Source: an uncultured Anderseniella sp. (GTDB lineage Bacteria; Pseudomonadota; Alphaproteobacteria; Rhizobiales; Aestuariivirgaceae). From it: a stretch of DNA of 64,000 nt. Of the stretch, positions 35,409 to 44,261 are shown in pieces. Positions within the stretch are counted from its first letter, which is position 1. Every line of letters starts with the position of its first letter. The notes beneath the pieces are model-generated. The model saw nothing but the letters and a program-made list of their open reading frames with translations. It was not told where the DNA came from and ran no database searches. Where the stretch lies: positions 372,001 to 436,000 of the forward strand of contig CANKYU010000003.1 in the NCBI GenBank assembly GCA_947488295.1. The letters are read 5' to 3'. A program made the translations under genes and the position numbers.

Positions 35409-35843
35409 ATGAAGTCGAGAGCCATTTCAGACCGGCAATTCCTGCAAGGAGGTGTCAAGCAGGCGTTTGAGAGGTTCGATGACCCTGCGCGTGCGCGATT
35501 GCTGGAACTCAGGGAGTTGATCCTAGACGAAGCCGCCCGCCATCCGGAAATTGGCGAGGTGCGCGAAACCCTCAAATGGGGTCAGCCGAGTTACCTGCCG
35601 GTCAAACCACGGACAGGGACAACCTTGCGAATTGGTTCTCACTCGGCCAGTGACGACAGGGTCGGCCTCTATTTTACCTGTAACTCGTCACTGGCTGATG
35701 ACTACCAGCAACTCTATCCTGGTGTTTTCGAGTATGAGGGCCGTCGCGCTATCCTGCTTGGCCTGAGCGGCGCACTTGAGGAAAAGCCATTGCGCCACTG
35801 CATCGCGCTCGCTCTCACCTATCACCTGAACAAGAAGCGGTGA
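35409..35843 (+). CDS. DUF1801 domain-containing protein
   Basis: A 144-residue cytoplasmic protein. RARLLELRELILDEAARHPEIG, ETLKWGQPSYLP and RVGLYFTCN are the core of the DUF1801 (YdhG/SufT-unrelated, iron-chaperone-like) fold, a TATA-box-binding-protein-like beta sheet whose function is not established. It lies 10 bases after the DUF1194 gene, so the two are likely co-transcribed, and converges on the ABC operon with 15 bases between stops. Confidence 0.8.
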   Translation: MKSRAISDRQFLQGGVKQAFERFDDPARARLLELRELILDEAARHPEIGEVRETLKWGQPSYLPVKPRTGTTLRIGSHSASDDRVGLYFTCNSSLADDYQQLYPGVFEYEGRRAILLGLSGALEEKPLRHCIALALTYHLNKKR

Positions 35844-35858
35844 CAAGGCGTCTTCAGT

Positions 35859-38372
35859 TTATTTGCGCGCCAGTGCCTTGGCCTGCTTGACCCAATCGTC
35901 GCGTTCGATGCGGCCCTTGAAAGACAATTCGTCGTCAACAATCGCGATGTCTGCTTTTCTCCAGCTTGCGATCTGATCGAAGTGCCAGAAACCCAGCTTG
36001 TTGAGGGTCTGTTCCAGCTTGGGACCAACGCCTGAAATCAGTTTCAGGTCATCGGCCTTGCCACGGGCCTTTTTGAGCCGCTCCGGGCCAGCTTTACGGG
36101 CAGCCGGTTTTTTCGCGGCAGGTTTCTTTGCTGCTGACTTCTTCGCTGCCGGTTTTTTCGCCACGGCCTTTTTCACCGGTTTGTCCTGCGCCGCCGGCTT
36201 TGGTGCCGTGCCTGGAATGGCCGCGATCGAGGCTGCAGCCAGCGCCGCCTTGACCCGTCCCGGGCTCTTGCTTGCTGCTGACTTCTTCTTGTCGGACGGC
36301 ATCGCGATGACCGGTTCCATTGCCCTGAGGTCTTCTTCGCTCAGATGGCACATGATCTTGTGGCCGTTACCAAGATCCTTGACCTCCGGCAGATCGGTTT
36401 CGCAGATCGAGCCGATCTTTCGTGGGCACCGGGTCTGGAATGGACAACCTGATGGCGGGTTCATCGGCGACGGCAACTCACCTTCCAGCACAATGTGCTT
36501 CTTGGTGATGGATGTATCGGCAATCGGCACGGCCGACAGCAGGGCTTCCGTGTAAGGGTGGTAGGGCGGCGAATAGATATCGTCGGTATTTCCCTGCTCC
36601 ATGATCTGGCCGAGATACATCACCACAACGCGGTCCGCGAGGTAACGCACCACCGACAGATCATGCGAGATGAACAGCATGGTTGTGCGCCGTTCCCGCT
36701 GAATATCGGTGAGAAGGCCGGTTACGGCGGCCTGCACGGACACGTCAAGTGCCGATACCGGTTCATCGGCAACCACAACCTGAGCCTCACCGGCAAAGGC
36801 GCGCGCGATACCGACACGCTGTTTCTGGCCACCCGACAACTGGCGCGGCCGACGCTGTGCGAAGTCACGCGGCAGCTTCACCATATCCAGCAGCTTGTAG
36901 GTTTTCTCCAGCGCGTCTTCCTTGCTCTTTGCCACGCCGAACATGCGCAGCACCCGGCTGATCTGGCTGCCGACAGTATGCGACGGGTTCAGTGTTTCAA
37001 ACGGGTTCTGGAAGATCATCTGCATCGAGCCGACCATTTGCGGCGTGCGTTTATGCACCGATATCTGTCCGATCTCCTGACCGTTGAGTATCACTTCACC
37101 GCCGGTTGCGGTCTCAAGCCCCAACATCACCTTGGCAAAGGTGGACTTTCCGCAGCCCGATTCTCCAACGATTGCTACGGTCTCGGCTTCCCGCGCTTCG
37201 AAATCCAGCTTTTCATTTGCCTTGACGAACCTGGACGCCTTGCCGGAAATCAGCGCCTTCAGCGACCGGTCGTGAACCTCGTAGTACTTCTGCATGTTCT
37301 TCACCTGCAGAACCGTCTTGCCGTAATTGACGCCGTCTCCGGCGACCGCTTTCGGCTTGGCGGCTTCCCAGTCGATGCTCAGATATCTCTCGCAGCGAAC
37401 CTGTTGGCCTTTTTGTCCTGCCACGTCCTGCATGTGCAAGGCTTCTACATTGCACACGCCGTCCTTGAAATGATCACAGCGCGGACCGAAATTGCAGCCT
37501 GTCGGGCGCTCGTGCGGCAGCGGCAATTGCCCCCGGATCGGCACCAGCGGCCTTGAATACCGGTCGGCGCCGGGCAGGGGGATGGAATTGAACAAGCCGC
37601 GCGTATAGGGATGGCGCATTTCGTCGAAGACCTGGTTGACCGTGCCGAATTCAACCGCCTCGCCGGAATACATTACCGCGATCTTGTCGCAGGTCTCCAG
37701 GATCAGGCCCAGATTATGCGAGATATAGATCATCGACGTGCCAAACCGCTTCGAAATATCCTTGATCAGTTCGACAACACCTGCCTCGACAGTCACGTCA
37801 AGTGCGGTGGTCGGTTCGTCCAGCAACAACAACTGCGGTTTCGACAGCAAGGCCATGGCAATGACAACGCGCTGCTGCTGGCCGCCCGAGATCTGGTGCG
37901 GGAATGAATCCATCACCCGTTCGGGATCAGGCAGGCGCACCGCGTCCAGCATTTCGATGGACCGCTTGGAGGCTTCCTCGTCAGAGATGCCCTCGTGGTA
38001 TATCAGCACCTCATTGAGCTGTTCGCGGATCAGCATGGACGGGTTCAGGGACGCCATCGGCTCCTGGTAGACCATAGAGATGCGCGAACCGCGAATGTCG
38101 CGCAGTTCTTCTTCCGACATGGTGCGCATGTCGCGCCCCATGAACTTGATCTCGCCGCCGACAATGGCGCCGTTCTTGCCCATGTACTGCATGACGGCGA
38201 GCGCGACCGTGGACTTGCCACAGCCACTTTCACCCACGATGCCGACCGCCTCGCCGGGCATGACCTTCAGGTTGAAGTCCACTACGGCAGGTATTTCACC
38301 GGCTCTCGTATAATACGAGATCGAGACGTTGTTGCATTCCAGAACAGGCGTGTTCATGTCCGGTGCGGCCAT
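35859..38372 (-). CDS. Dipeptide/oligopeptide-type ABC transporter, fused double ATPase with Lys/Ala-rich linker and helix-hairpin-helix tail
   Basis: An 837-residue protein joining DppD-like and DppF-like ATPases. Walker A GESGCGKST occurs near 47 and again near 405, with signatures SGGQQQR and SGGQKQR. Each half ends with the Cys-rich oligopeptide C-terminal motif (CNFGPRC and CPFQTRC). Residues about 694-773 are a low-complexity linker with KKPAAKK repeats, like histone H1. Residues 774-837 form a domain starting DDLKLISGVGPKLEQTLNKLG, the same helix-hairpin-helix-like tail found on alphaproteobacterial NuoE and ribosomal L21. An ABC ATPase with this tail is unusual. It ends the operon, 4 bases after the DppC-type gene. 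Confidence 0.9.
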   Translation of the reverse strand: MAAPDMNTPVLECNNVSISYYTRAGEIPAVVDFNLKVMPGEAVGIVGESGCGKSTVALAVMQYMGKNGAIVGGEIKFMGRDMRTMSEEELRDIRGSRISMVYQEPMASLNPSMLIREQLNEVLIYHEGISDEEASKRSIEMLDAVRLPDPERVMDSFPHQISGGQQQRVVIAMALLSKPQLLLLDEPTTALDVTVEAGVVELIKDISKRFGTSMIYISHNLGLILETCDKIAVMYSGEAVEFGTVNQVFDEMRHPYTRGLFNSIPLPGADRYSRPLVPIRGQLPLPHERPTGCNFGPRCDHFKDGVCNVEALHMQDVAGQKGQQVRCERYLSIDWEAAKPKAVAGDGVNYGKTVLQVKNMQKYYEVHDRSLKALISGKASRFVKANEKLDFEAREAETVAIVGESGCGKSTFAKVMLGLETATGGEVILNGQEIGQISVHKRTPQMVGSMQMIFQNPFETLNPSHTVGSQISRVLRMFGVAKSKEDALEKTYKLLDMVKLPRDFAQRRPRQLSGGQKQRVGIARAFAGEAQVVVADEPVSALDVSVQAAVTGLLTDIQRERRTTMLFISHDLSVVRYLADRVVVMYLGQIMEQGNTDDIYSPPYHPYTEALLSAVPIADTSITKKHIVLEGELPSPMNPPSGCPFQTRCPRKIGSICETDLPEVKDLGNGHKIMCHLSEEDLRAMEPVIAMPSDKKKSAASKSPGRVKAALAAASIAAIPGTAPKPAAQDKPVKKAVAKKPAAKKSAAKKPAAKKPAARKAGPERLKKARGKADDLKLISGVGPKLEQTLNKLGFWHFDQIASWRKADIAIVDDELSFKGRIERDDWVKQAKALARK

Positions 38373-38376
38373 AGGA

Positions 38377-39333
38377 TCAATCCCTCAGCGAAATTTCACG
38401 CAGGCCGTCGGCCAGCAAATTCAAACCCAGTACCAGCGAAGAGATCGCAAGGGCGGGCCACAGCATCATGTTCAGGCCGTTATAACCCCACTGGCGCCCG
38501 TCGGAGATCATCTTGCCCCAGTCGGGATCGGGGGGTGGCAGGCCGAGCGACAGGAAGCCAAGCAGGGCGATGGTGATGATGACATAACCCAGACGCAGAC
38601 AGGCATCCACGATCAGCGGCCCGCGCGCATTCGGAAGAAGTTCGACCAGCATGATCCACAATGGACCCTCACCGCGCACTTCCGCCGCTGCGATATAGTC
38701 CCGGGTTTTCAAATCCAGCACGATGCCGCGCACGATGCGCGCAACCTGCGGCGCCGTGGAAAATGTGATGGCGACAATGATCAGGGCGCCGGACACGATT
38801 GTCTTGTCCAGCCCCAGTGCGGTATTCATCCAGATGCCTACGTTCGAATTCGGTCCGAATGCGGTCAGGATCACCAGCAGCAGAACGATCTGCGGAAACG
38901 ACAACAACACATTGCCGATGAATGAAATGATCTCGTCCCACCAGCCGCCGCGATAACCTGCGGTCACGCCCATGATCATGCCGACCGAGTAGGCCACGAT
39001 TGTCGCAAGCGTCGACCAGAACAGCACGACACGCGAGCCGTGTAACAGGCGCGCCAGCAGATCGCGGCCGCGATCATCGGTTCCCATCCAGTGCATCACA
39101 CCGGTCTTGTCTTCGGTCAGCATGGCCAGGTTGATGGCGCCACGTGTCTGGGCCAGCGGGTCCTGCAATGGCAGGAGGTCGACAAAGATAGCAACCAGCA
39201 CCCAGAACGAGACCAGGAACAGCCCGATCATGCCGACCCAGCTTTCACGCAGCAGGCCGAAGGCCGCCAGGAAACGTGCCAGTCCTTTAGCTGTATCAGG
39301 AGTGTTGGATTGTTCCGCTGTTGTGTCTGTCAT
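38377..39333 (-). CDS. Dipeptide/oligopeptide-type ABC transporter permease, DppC-like
   Basis: A 318-residue inner-membrane permease of about six helices with an N-terminal cytoplasmic part. It has GRDLLARLLHGSRVVLFWS near 95, the classic DppC/OppC motif, the EAA loop AAEVRGEGPLWIMLVELLPNARG near 215-237, and GFLSLGLPPPDPDWGKMISDG near the C-terminus, all diagnostic. Between the DppB-like gene (12 bp) and the fused ATPase gene. Confidence 0.92.
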   Translation of the reverse strand: MTDTTAEQSNTPDTAKGLARFLAAFGLLRESWVGMIGLFLVSFWVLVAIFVDLLPLQDPLAQTRGAINLAMLTEDKTGVMHWMGTDDRGRDLLARLLHGSRVVLFWSTLATIVAYSVGMIMGVTAGYRGGWWDEIISFIGNVLLSFPQIVLLLVILTAFGPNSNVGIWMNTALGLDKTIVSGALIIVAITFSTAPQVARIVRGIVLDLKTRDYIAAAEVRGEGPLWIMLVELLPNARGPLIVDACLRLGYVIITIALLGFLSLGLPPPDPDWGKMISDGRQWGYNGLNMMLWPALAISSLVLGLNLLADGLREISLRD

Positions 39334-39345
39334 GGGTCTGTTTCC

Positions 39346-40287
39346 TCAGCTGAACCGGATGCGTGGGTTCAGCAGCGTGTATCCAATGTCGGACACAAAT
39401 TGCGAAAACACCGCGATGAACACCGCCACCATGGCGCAGGCCTCAATGACGAAGATGTCACCGAACAGGGCCGCTTCGTAGAGCAGCTTGCCAAAGCCTT
39501 TGTAAGAGAAGAACACCTCGGTCACGATAACGCCCGACAACAGATAGTTGAGCTGCAGGATCATCACCGTAAACGGCGCAATCAGCGCGTTGCGCAGGCC
39601 ATGCCGCAGGATGACACGTTTATAGGGCAGACCTTTCAGGATGGCGGTTCGCACATATTGCGACGTCATCACCTCCGCCATGGACGCCCGCGTCATGCGG
39701 GTGTAGTAGCCGAAATTGTAGATCACCAGAACCATTACCGGCAGCACAAGCTGGTTTGCATCGGCCCATGTCAAACCGTTACTGAACGGAGATGTTCCCG
39801 GCAGTATGTCCAGCCAGAATACGAAAATGGCGACCAGGATGGTTGCGGATGCAAACTCCGGGATCGAGGTGGTGATAACCGCCAGCACCGTGATACCGCG
39901 GTCGCGCGGCGATCCTTCGGCGATACCGGAAAGAACGCCAAGCACCAGCGCGATTGAAACCGTTATAGTGAACACCAGTCCGCCCAGCACGGCTGTGTTA
40001 AGCAGGTGATCCTTGAGCAGCTTGGAAACCGGTGTCGCGAACTGAACAGACTCGCCAAAGTCGCCGCGCGCCGCATTAAACACCCAGGTAAAGTAGCGTT
40101 GCACAAACGGCGCATTGTAGCCGTTCTGCTCCAGCCACAGCAATCGCTGGTCCTCTGTGGAATACTGACCGAGCACTTTGCCCGCCAGACTGTATTTGTC
40201 CGCCTCGAATGCGAGAAACAATAACAGTGATACAGTCAGCATTATCAGCGCCATCTGTACCAATCGCTTGCCGGCCAATTGCAGCAT
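39346..40287 (-). CDS. Dipeptide/oligopeptide-type ABC transporter permease, DppB-like
   Basis: A 313-residue permease starting MLQLAGKRLVQMALIMLTVS with the first helix, as in DppB/OppB. It has the periplasmic loop, RMTRASMAEVMTSQYVRTA with the EAA-type docking loop near 210-230, and SQFVSDIGYTLLNPRIRFS at the end (DPRIR-like). It is the first gene of the transporter operon, since a divergent gene lies upstream. No dipeptide-type binding protein is encoded next to it, so the ligand specificity must come from a protein elsewhere. Confidence 0.92.
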   Translation of the reverse strand: MLQLAGKRLVQMALIMLTVSLLLFLAFEADKYSLAGKVLGQYSTEDQRLLWLEQNGYNAPFVQRYFTWVFNAARGDFGESVQFATPVSKLLKDHLLNTAVLGGLVFTITVSIALVLGVLSGIAEGSPRDRGITVLAVITTSIPEFASATILVAIFVFWLDILPGTSPFSNGLTWADANQLVLPVMVLVIYNFGYYTRMTRASMAEVMTSQYVRTAILKGLPYKRVILRHGLRNALIAPFTVMILQLNYLLSGVIVTEVFFSYKGFGKLLYEAALFGDIFVIEACAMVAVFIAVFSQFVSDIGYTLLNPRIRFS

Positions 40288-40601
40288 ATGTCTGTCTTCC
40301 CACCCTGTTGAGCGCCTTCAGCTCAGCGACTTTCAGTTCCCCGTATACCGTTGCCCGGCACTTTGATCTTTACCGTAACAGCACGCCGAATGCATCTGTT
40401 ATGCTGTAAAGAGACATTTTATTGCCACCAAGCGCCTTATTGCCCTTCAACCTTAACGCGTATTTCATCAACTGCAAGTCATTCCGTTTGGCTTCGTGTC
40501 ACCTGCCGGGAAAACGGCAGGCGGGCTTTGTGGGTTTGAGAATTAGCTGTTAGAACACAAATTCTTTTCGCTCGCCTGCCTGGCTGGACCATGGTGTTCC
40601 G
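40288..40601. other. Intergenic region between divergent DppB-like and PhnD-like genes
   Basis: A 314 bp region without a gene. It is more AT-rich than the surroundings, as expected for two promoters. A hairpin (CCTGCCG, 6 nt loop, CGGCAGG, 40502-40521) lies 80 bases before the PhnD-like start; with only GCGGGCTTT after it, it is a weak terminator or a leader hairpin. No known riboswitch is recognisable to me. Confidence 0.6.
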
Positions 40602-41405
40602 ATGAATTTCGCCTCTCTGCCCATGTATGATCTGCCTGAACTCGCCACCGTGACCCGTGCATGGTGGGCCGGTCTCGCATCGCACATGCGGCGTGAAGGA
40701 GTTGCCGATGTGCCCGAGGTCTGTGCGACACCGGAAGATCTTGAAAAGCACTGGCGTTCTCCCGGCCTGTTGTTCTCGCAGACCTGTGGCTATCCTTTGA
40801 CCCATCAGTTGAACGGCAAGGTGCAGCTGCTCGGCCTGCCGGTGTATGCCTGCAAGGGCTGTGACCCGGACGGTTTCTATTCATCCATGATCATTGTGCC
40901 GGCTTCTTCAAACCTGTTTTCGCTGGCAGACTGCAGGAGCACGCGCGCTGTCTACAACACTGACGACAGCATGTCGGGCCTGCTTGCCCTGCGCGCCGCG
41001 GCGGCAAATCAGCCTGCTCATTCCGACCCGTTTTTCAGATCTCTTTCTCGCTCAGGCGGCCATCGCCGTTCGCTGCAGTCGGTCGCAGACGGACAGGCAG
41101 ATGTCGCGTGCATTGATGCTGTGACGTTCGCATTGCTGTCGAGAATTGAACCGGAACTTGTCGCCCGCGTGAGGGTGCTGGGACAGACCCCGAAAGTCCC
41201 GGGGCTGCCCTATATAACAGCCCTGACAACCGGTACCGAAACGGTGCAGCGGTTGCGCGCTTCCCTTCGCCAGGCACTGGCCGACCCTGCGCTGAGTGAT
41301 GTCCGTGCTGAACTGTTATTGTCGGGCATTACATTTCCCGATCCGGCCCATTACAACGTCATCCTCGAGCTTGAATCCACGGCAAGTCGGCTGATACTGG
41401 CTTGA
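40602..41405 (+). CDS. PhnD-like phosphate/phosphonate-type binding-protein fold, no signal peptide
   Basis: A 267-residue protein resembling the ABC phosphonate binding protein PhnD: LFSQTCGYPLTHQL (TCG/PY motif), GFYSSMIIVPASS, DDSMSGLLALRAAAA, HRRSLQSVADGQADVACID and ARVRVLGQTPKVPGLPYIT follow the PhnD order (the family reads G-H...V..G.aD). The N-terminus (MNFASLPMYDLPELA) is not a signal peptide, so the protein would stay in the cytoplasm, or a true start lies upstream. No phn genes are nearby. It could sense or bind a small anion. It is divergent from the DppB-like gene. Confidence 0.75.
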   Translation: MNFASLPMYDLPELATVTRAWWAGLASHMRREGVADVPEVCATPEDLEKHWRSPGLLFSQTCGYPLTHQLNGKVQLLGLPVYACKGCDPDGFYSSMIIVPASSNLFSLADCRSTRAVYNTDDSMSGLLALRAAAANQPAHSDPFFRSLSRSGGHRRSLQSVADGQADVACIDAVTFALLSRIEPELVARVRVLGQTPKVPGLPYITALTTGTETVQRLRASLRQALADPALSDVRAELLLSGITFPDPAHYNVILELESTASRLILA

Positions 41406-41462
41406 CACAACTGCGCAGTAATTCTGCCTGCGTTTGATCCCCCCAAGGAGACCACGACTAAA

Positions 41463-42095
41463 ATGATTGACCTCTACACATGGAGCACTCCCAACGGTTA
41501 CAAGATATCAATTGCGCTTGAGGAGTTCGGGCTTGAGTACACCACCCATCCGATCAACATCATGAAGGATGAGCAGTTTCAACCGCACTTTCTGAAGATA
41601 TCGCCGAACAACAAGATCCCGGCAATTCATGATCATGACAATGGCCAGACGGTGTTTGAATCCGGTGCCATTCTTCTGTACCTGGCCCAGAAAACCGGCA
41701 AGTTCCTCGCCGCCGACGGACCTCGCCACTGGCAGGCAATGGAATGGCTGATGTGGCAGATGGGTGGATTTGGCCCGATACTCGGCCAGGCTCATCACTT
41801 CCTGCACTTTAACCCGGGCAAGGCTGAATATGCCGAAGCCCGGTTCGCCGCCGAATGCAAACGCCTGTATGGTGTGCTTGAACGCAGGCTGGCGGAAGAA
41901 GAATACGTGGCCGGCGATTACTCGATTGCCGACATGGCCATCTGGCCGTGGGCATCCAGGTTTGAATGGCAGCAAATCGACCTGAACGAGTTTGCCAATG
42001 TCAGGCGCTGGTATGAGGCAATTGCAGCACGCCCTGCTGTACAGGCAGGCTTCAAGGTTCCGAATCCGGATCGCGAGATCCCGCAAGTTGCCTGA
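41463..42095 (+). CDS. yfcG: Glutathione S-transferase, YfcG/nu-class disulfide-bond oxidoreductase
   Basis: A 210-residue enzyme with an N-terminal thioredoxin-like domain (MIDLYTWSTPNGYKISIALE, with the Thr-Pro-Asn active-site motif of nu-class GSTs) and a helical C-terminal domain. SPNNKIPAIHDHD and FESGAILLYLAQKTG bind glutathione, and LGQAHHF and YSIADMAIWPWA are typical of YfcG, which reduces disulfides with two glutathiones and has peroxidase activity. A purine-rich AAGGAGACCACGACT site precedes the ATG. Its stop overlaps the start proposed for the following EamA gene. Confidence 0.9.
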   Translation: MIDLYTWSTPNGYKISIALEEFGLEYTTHPINIMKDEQFQPHFLKISPNNKIPAIHDHDNGQTVFESGAILLYLAQKTGKFLAADGPRHWQAMEWLMWQMGGFGPILGQAHHFLHFNPGKAEYAEARFAAECKRLYGVLERRLAEEEYVAGDYSIADMAIWPWASRFEWQQIDLNEFANVRRWYEAIAARPAVQAGFKVPNPDREIPQVA

Positions 42096-43008
42096 CAAAC
42101 CTGCCTCAAGACACCTGTCACCGGTCGGACTGCCCATTGCCGGGTTTGCGTTGCTGGCCGCCGTGACAGTGTTTTGGGGTGTCAACTGGCCGACCATGAA
42201 AATCGTACTCGGCGACCTCAGCCCGTGGTGGTTCCGTACCATCTGCCTGGCCACCGGTGGCGCGGCCCTGCTTGCCATTTCCGGCCTGTCCGGCAATCGT
42301 GTGCGCGTGCCGGCAGGTGATCTTCGGCCACTGATGTTGTGCAGCCTGTTCAACATGGTCGGCTGGCACCTGTTTTCCGCCTATGGTTTGACCCTGGTGC
42401 CGGCAGGCAGGGCATCCATTATTGCCTTTACCATGCCTGTCTGGGCGGCCCTGTTTGCCATCCCGGTCCTCAAGGAACGGGTGTCGGTCGCCGTGTTTGC
42501 CGGTTTGGCGCTGGGCATGACGGGGCTTGGTATCTTGATCGGCCATGACATGACGGTGCTGGGTTCGGCTCCCGTGGGATCCCTGATCATGCTGGGAGCT
42601 GCAGTGTCGTGGGGCATGGGCACGGTGTTGTTCAAACTGTTTGACTGGCAAACCCCTGTTGCCACGGCTGTTGGCTGGCAATTGCTGTTCGCCTCAATAC
42701 CCGTGGGCATCGGAGCACTGTTGCTGGAACCATTGCCGGACTTGGCGGGCCTGAGCCGGCCGGCGGTGTTTGCCTTTGCCTATGTGCTGGTTTTCCCCAT
42801 GGTGTTCTGCCAGTGGGCCTACTTCAAGATCGTGGACATGTTTCCCGCAGTTTACGCGGCCATTGGGGTTCTGGCGGTGCCGGTGGTCGGCGTTTACTCC
42901 AGCCTGCTGCTGCTGGGCGAACCGGTGGGCTGGCGCGAGATCGCCGCACTGGTGCTTGTCTGTTCATCGATCTTCACTGTGCTCATCCTGCCGAAACTGA
43001 GGGGCTGA
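42088..43008 (+). CDS. EamA/DMT-family transporter
   Basis: A roughly 306-residue membrane protein with ten hydrophobic helices in two EamA repeats. AVTVFWGVNWPTMKIVLGDL opens the first, VPAGRASIIAFTMPVWAALF its second half, and AVIGVLAVPVVGVYSSLLL-like sequence (here AAIGVLAVPVVGVYSSLLLLGE) the second repeat. The start is uncertain: a TTG at 42088 overlaps the GST stop and would couple translation, while upstream in-frame ATGs lie inside the GST gene. Substrate unknown. This is the third EamA protein of the window. Confidence 0.82.
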   Translation: MPDKPASRHLSPVGLPIAGFALLAAVTVFWGVNWPTMKIVLGDLSPWWFRTICLATGGAALLAISGLSGNRVRVPAGDLRPLMLCSLFNMVGWHLFSAYGLTLVPAGRASIIAFTMPVWAALFAIPVLKERVSVAVFAGLALGMTGLGILIGHDMTVLGSAPVGSLIMLGAAVSWGMGTVLFKLFDWQTPVATAVGWQLLFASIPVGIGALLLEPLPDLAGLSRPAVFAFAYVLVFPMVFCQWAYFKIVDMFPAVYAAIGVLAVPVVGVYSSLLLLGEPVGWREIAALVLVCSSIFTVLILPKLRG

Positions 43009-43199
43009 CTTGCAAGCGCCAGCCGCCGGCGCAGCCTCGTTCGGGGCTGCGTAGTTCTGCAATTTCATAAAGCATTTCTTAACCTTGTTTCTGAACCCGA
43101 CATTTACTGACCTTGGGGCAAACTCGTTAAAGATTTAGCAAGTTCATTCAGAATTTGCTTACCAAACGACGGCGTTTGAAAAGCGGGAACATTGCGATC

Positions 43200-44108
43200 A
43201 TGACGGATCGAAATCTGGGACTATCAAACCGCCGCGGCCATCGTGGCGTCTTGTTCAATGGGGCAGGGATGCTGTGTGCCGTTGCCGTGACATTGGCCGG
43301 GTGTTCGGGTCCGTTGAAAAACGACGACCCGAATGACGGCATCGTGCAAAATGAGCGGCTGGAAGCCGAGCAGGCCAAGCTGGCGAAATCCGAACGGGCT
43401 CGCCAGGCGGCTGTAAAAAAACTTGCCGCCGCGTTGGCCGCCAACAAATCCAAGGACAAGAAACTGCTGGCTGCAAATCAGGCTGTCAGCAAGTATCGCG
43501 AGGAGCTTCAGGCCGCTGACAAGGATGTCGCGGATCTGGAAACCAGGCTCGCCAAGGCAACCTCTCAGCAGGTCAAGACGGATGAAGATGATAGTGGCGG
43601 GCAAGAGCCTGGGCAACTGGTGGAAAGCCTCAAAGCCGAACTCGACAAGACCGGCAAGGAACGTGATGCCCTGAAGGCCGAACTGGCTGACGCGAAAAAG
43701 GATGTCGAACAGACTGTCGAGAAAATGCTGGCAGCGGCTTCTCAGGAGAACAAAGAGGCAGAACAGAAGATCGGCCGGCTGGACGCCCGGATAAAATCCG
43801 TCGAAACGGAAAAAAACAACCTGAAGCAGAGTTGCGAACAGGTGCAGCAACGCGCGGCTCAGCTGGACAAAGAGCTCAAAGAGTCCCGTGCTGAGCAGGA
43901 AAGCCTGTTCAAGCGGCTACAGGCAACGCTCGCAGAGGTCGAAGCGGCTGTGAAAGGGCGTGCCCAGGTAGAGCAGGCGGCAGCGAAGGAAGCGAAAGAA
44001 TTGCGCGATCAGCTGGCCGCGGCGAAACAGCAGATTTCCAGTGCCAAGGTCAAAATAGCATCCGCGAACGATGAGACCGCAGCCAGCAACGAATGCAGCA
44101 AGCGCTAG
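43200..44108 (+). CDS. Probable lipoprotein with long coiled coil
   Basis: A 302-residue protein. A signal segment (GAGMLCAVAVTLAGC) ends in the lipobox LAGC near residue 38, so Cys would be lipidated. The rest is almost entirely charged heptad sequence with Lys, Glu, Ala and Gln (for example LAKSERARQAAVKKLAAALA and RLDARIKSVETEKNNLKQ), which predicts a rod-like coiled coil. I see no enzymatic domain; a periplasmic scaffold is likely. The ATG at 43200 is preferred over the TTG at 43155. It is preceded by a 191 bp gap without features I can name. Confidence 0.7.
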   Translation: MTDRNLGLSNRRGHRGVLFNGAGMLCAVAVTLAGCSGPLKNDDPNDGIVQNERLEAEQAKLAKSERARQAAVKKLAAALAANKSKDKKLLAANQAVSKYREELQAADKDVADLETRLAKATSQQVKTDEDDSGGQEPGQLVESLKAELDKTGKERDALKAELADAKKDVEQTVEKMLAAASQENKEAEQKIGRLDARIKSVETEKNNLKQSCEQVQQRAAQLDKELKESRAEQESLFKRLQATLAEVEAAVKGRAQVEQAAAKEAKELRDQLAAAKQQISSAKVKIASANDETAASNECSKR

Positions 44109-44261
44109 GCTGCGAAAACCGACGTACGCTGCTACGCTGTCGGCCGACTTGCACAAACCAGGGCAAGCTTGCCGCGCGTGCTGCAAGCTGAGGCGGCCGG
44201 CTCGCGTGTGAAAGCGCGGGTCCGCGGCGCCATACGCCCACTGACGAACCGGGAGACAGGC

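Noticed and set aside
36495..37556. Plus-strand frame of 353 codons
   Set aside because: Antisense to the fused ABC ATPase; the translation is rich in Arg, His and Gln with no recognisable domain.
39091..39957. Plus-strand frame of 288 codons
   Set aside because: Antisense to the DppC- and DppB-like genes; the translation is polar and repetitive in His and Gln.
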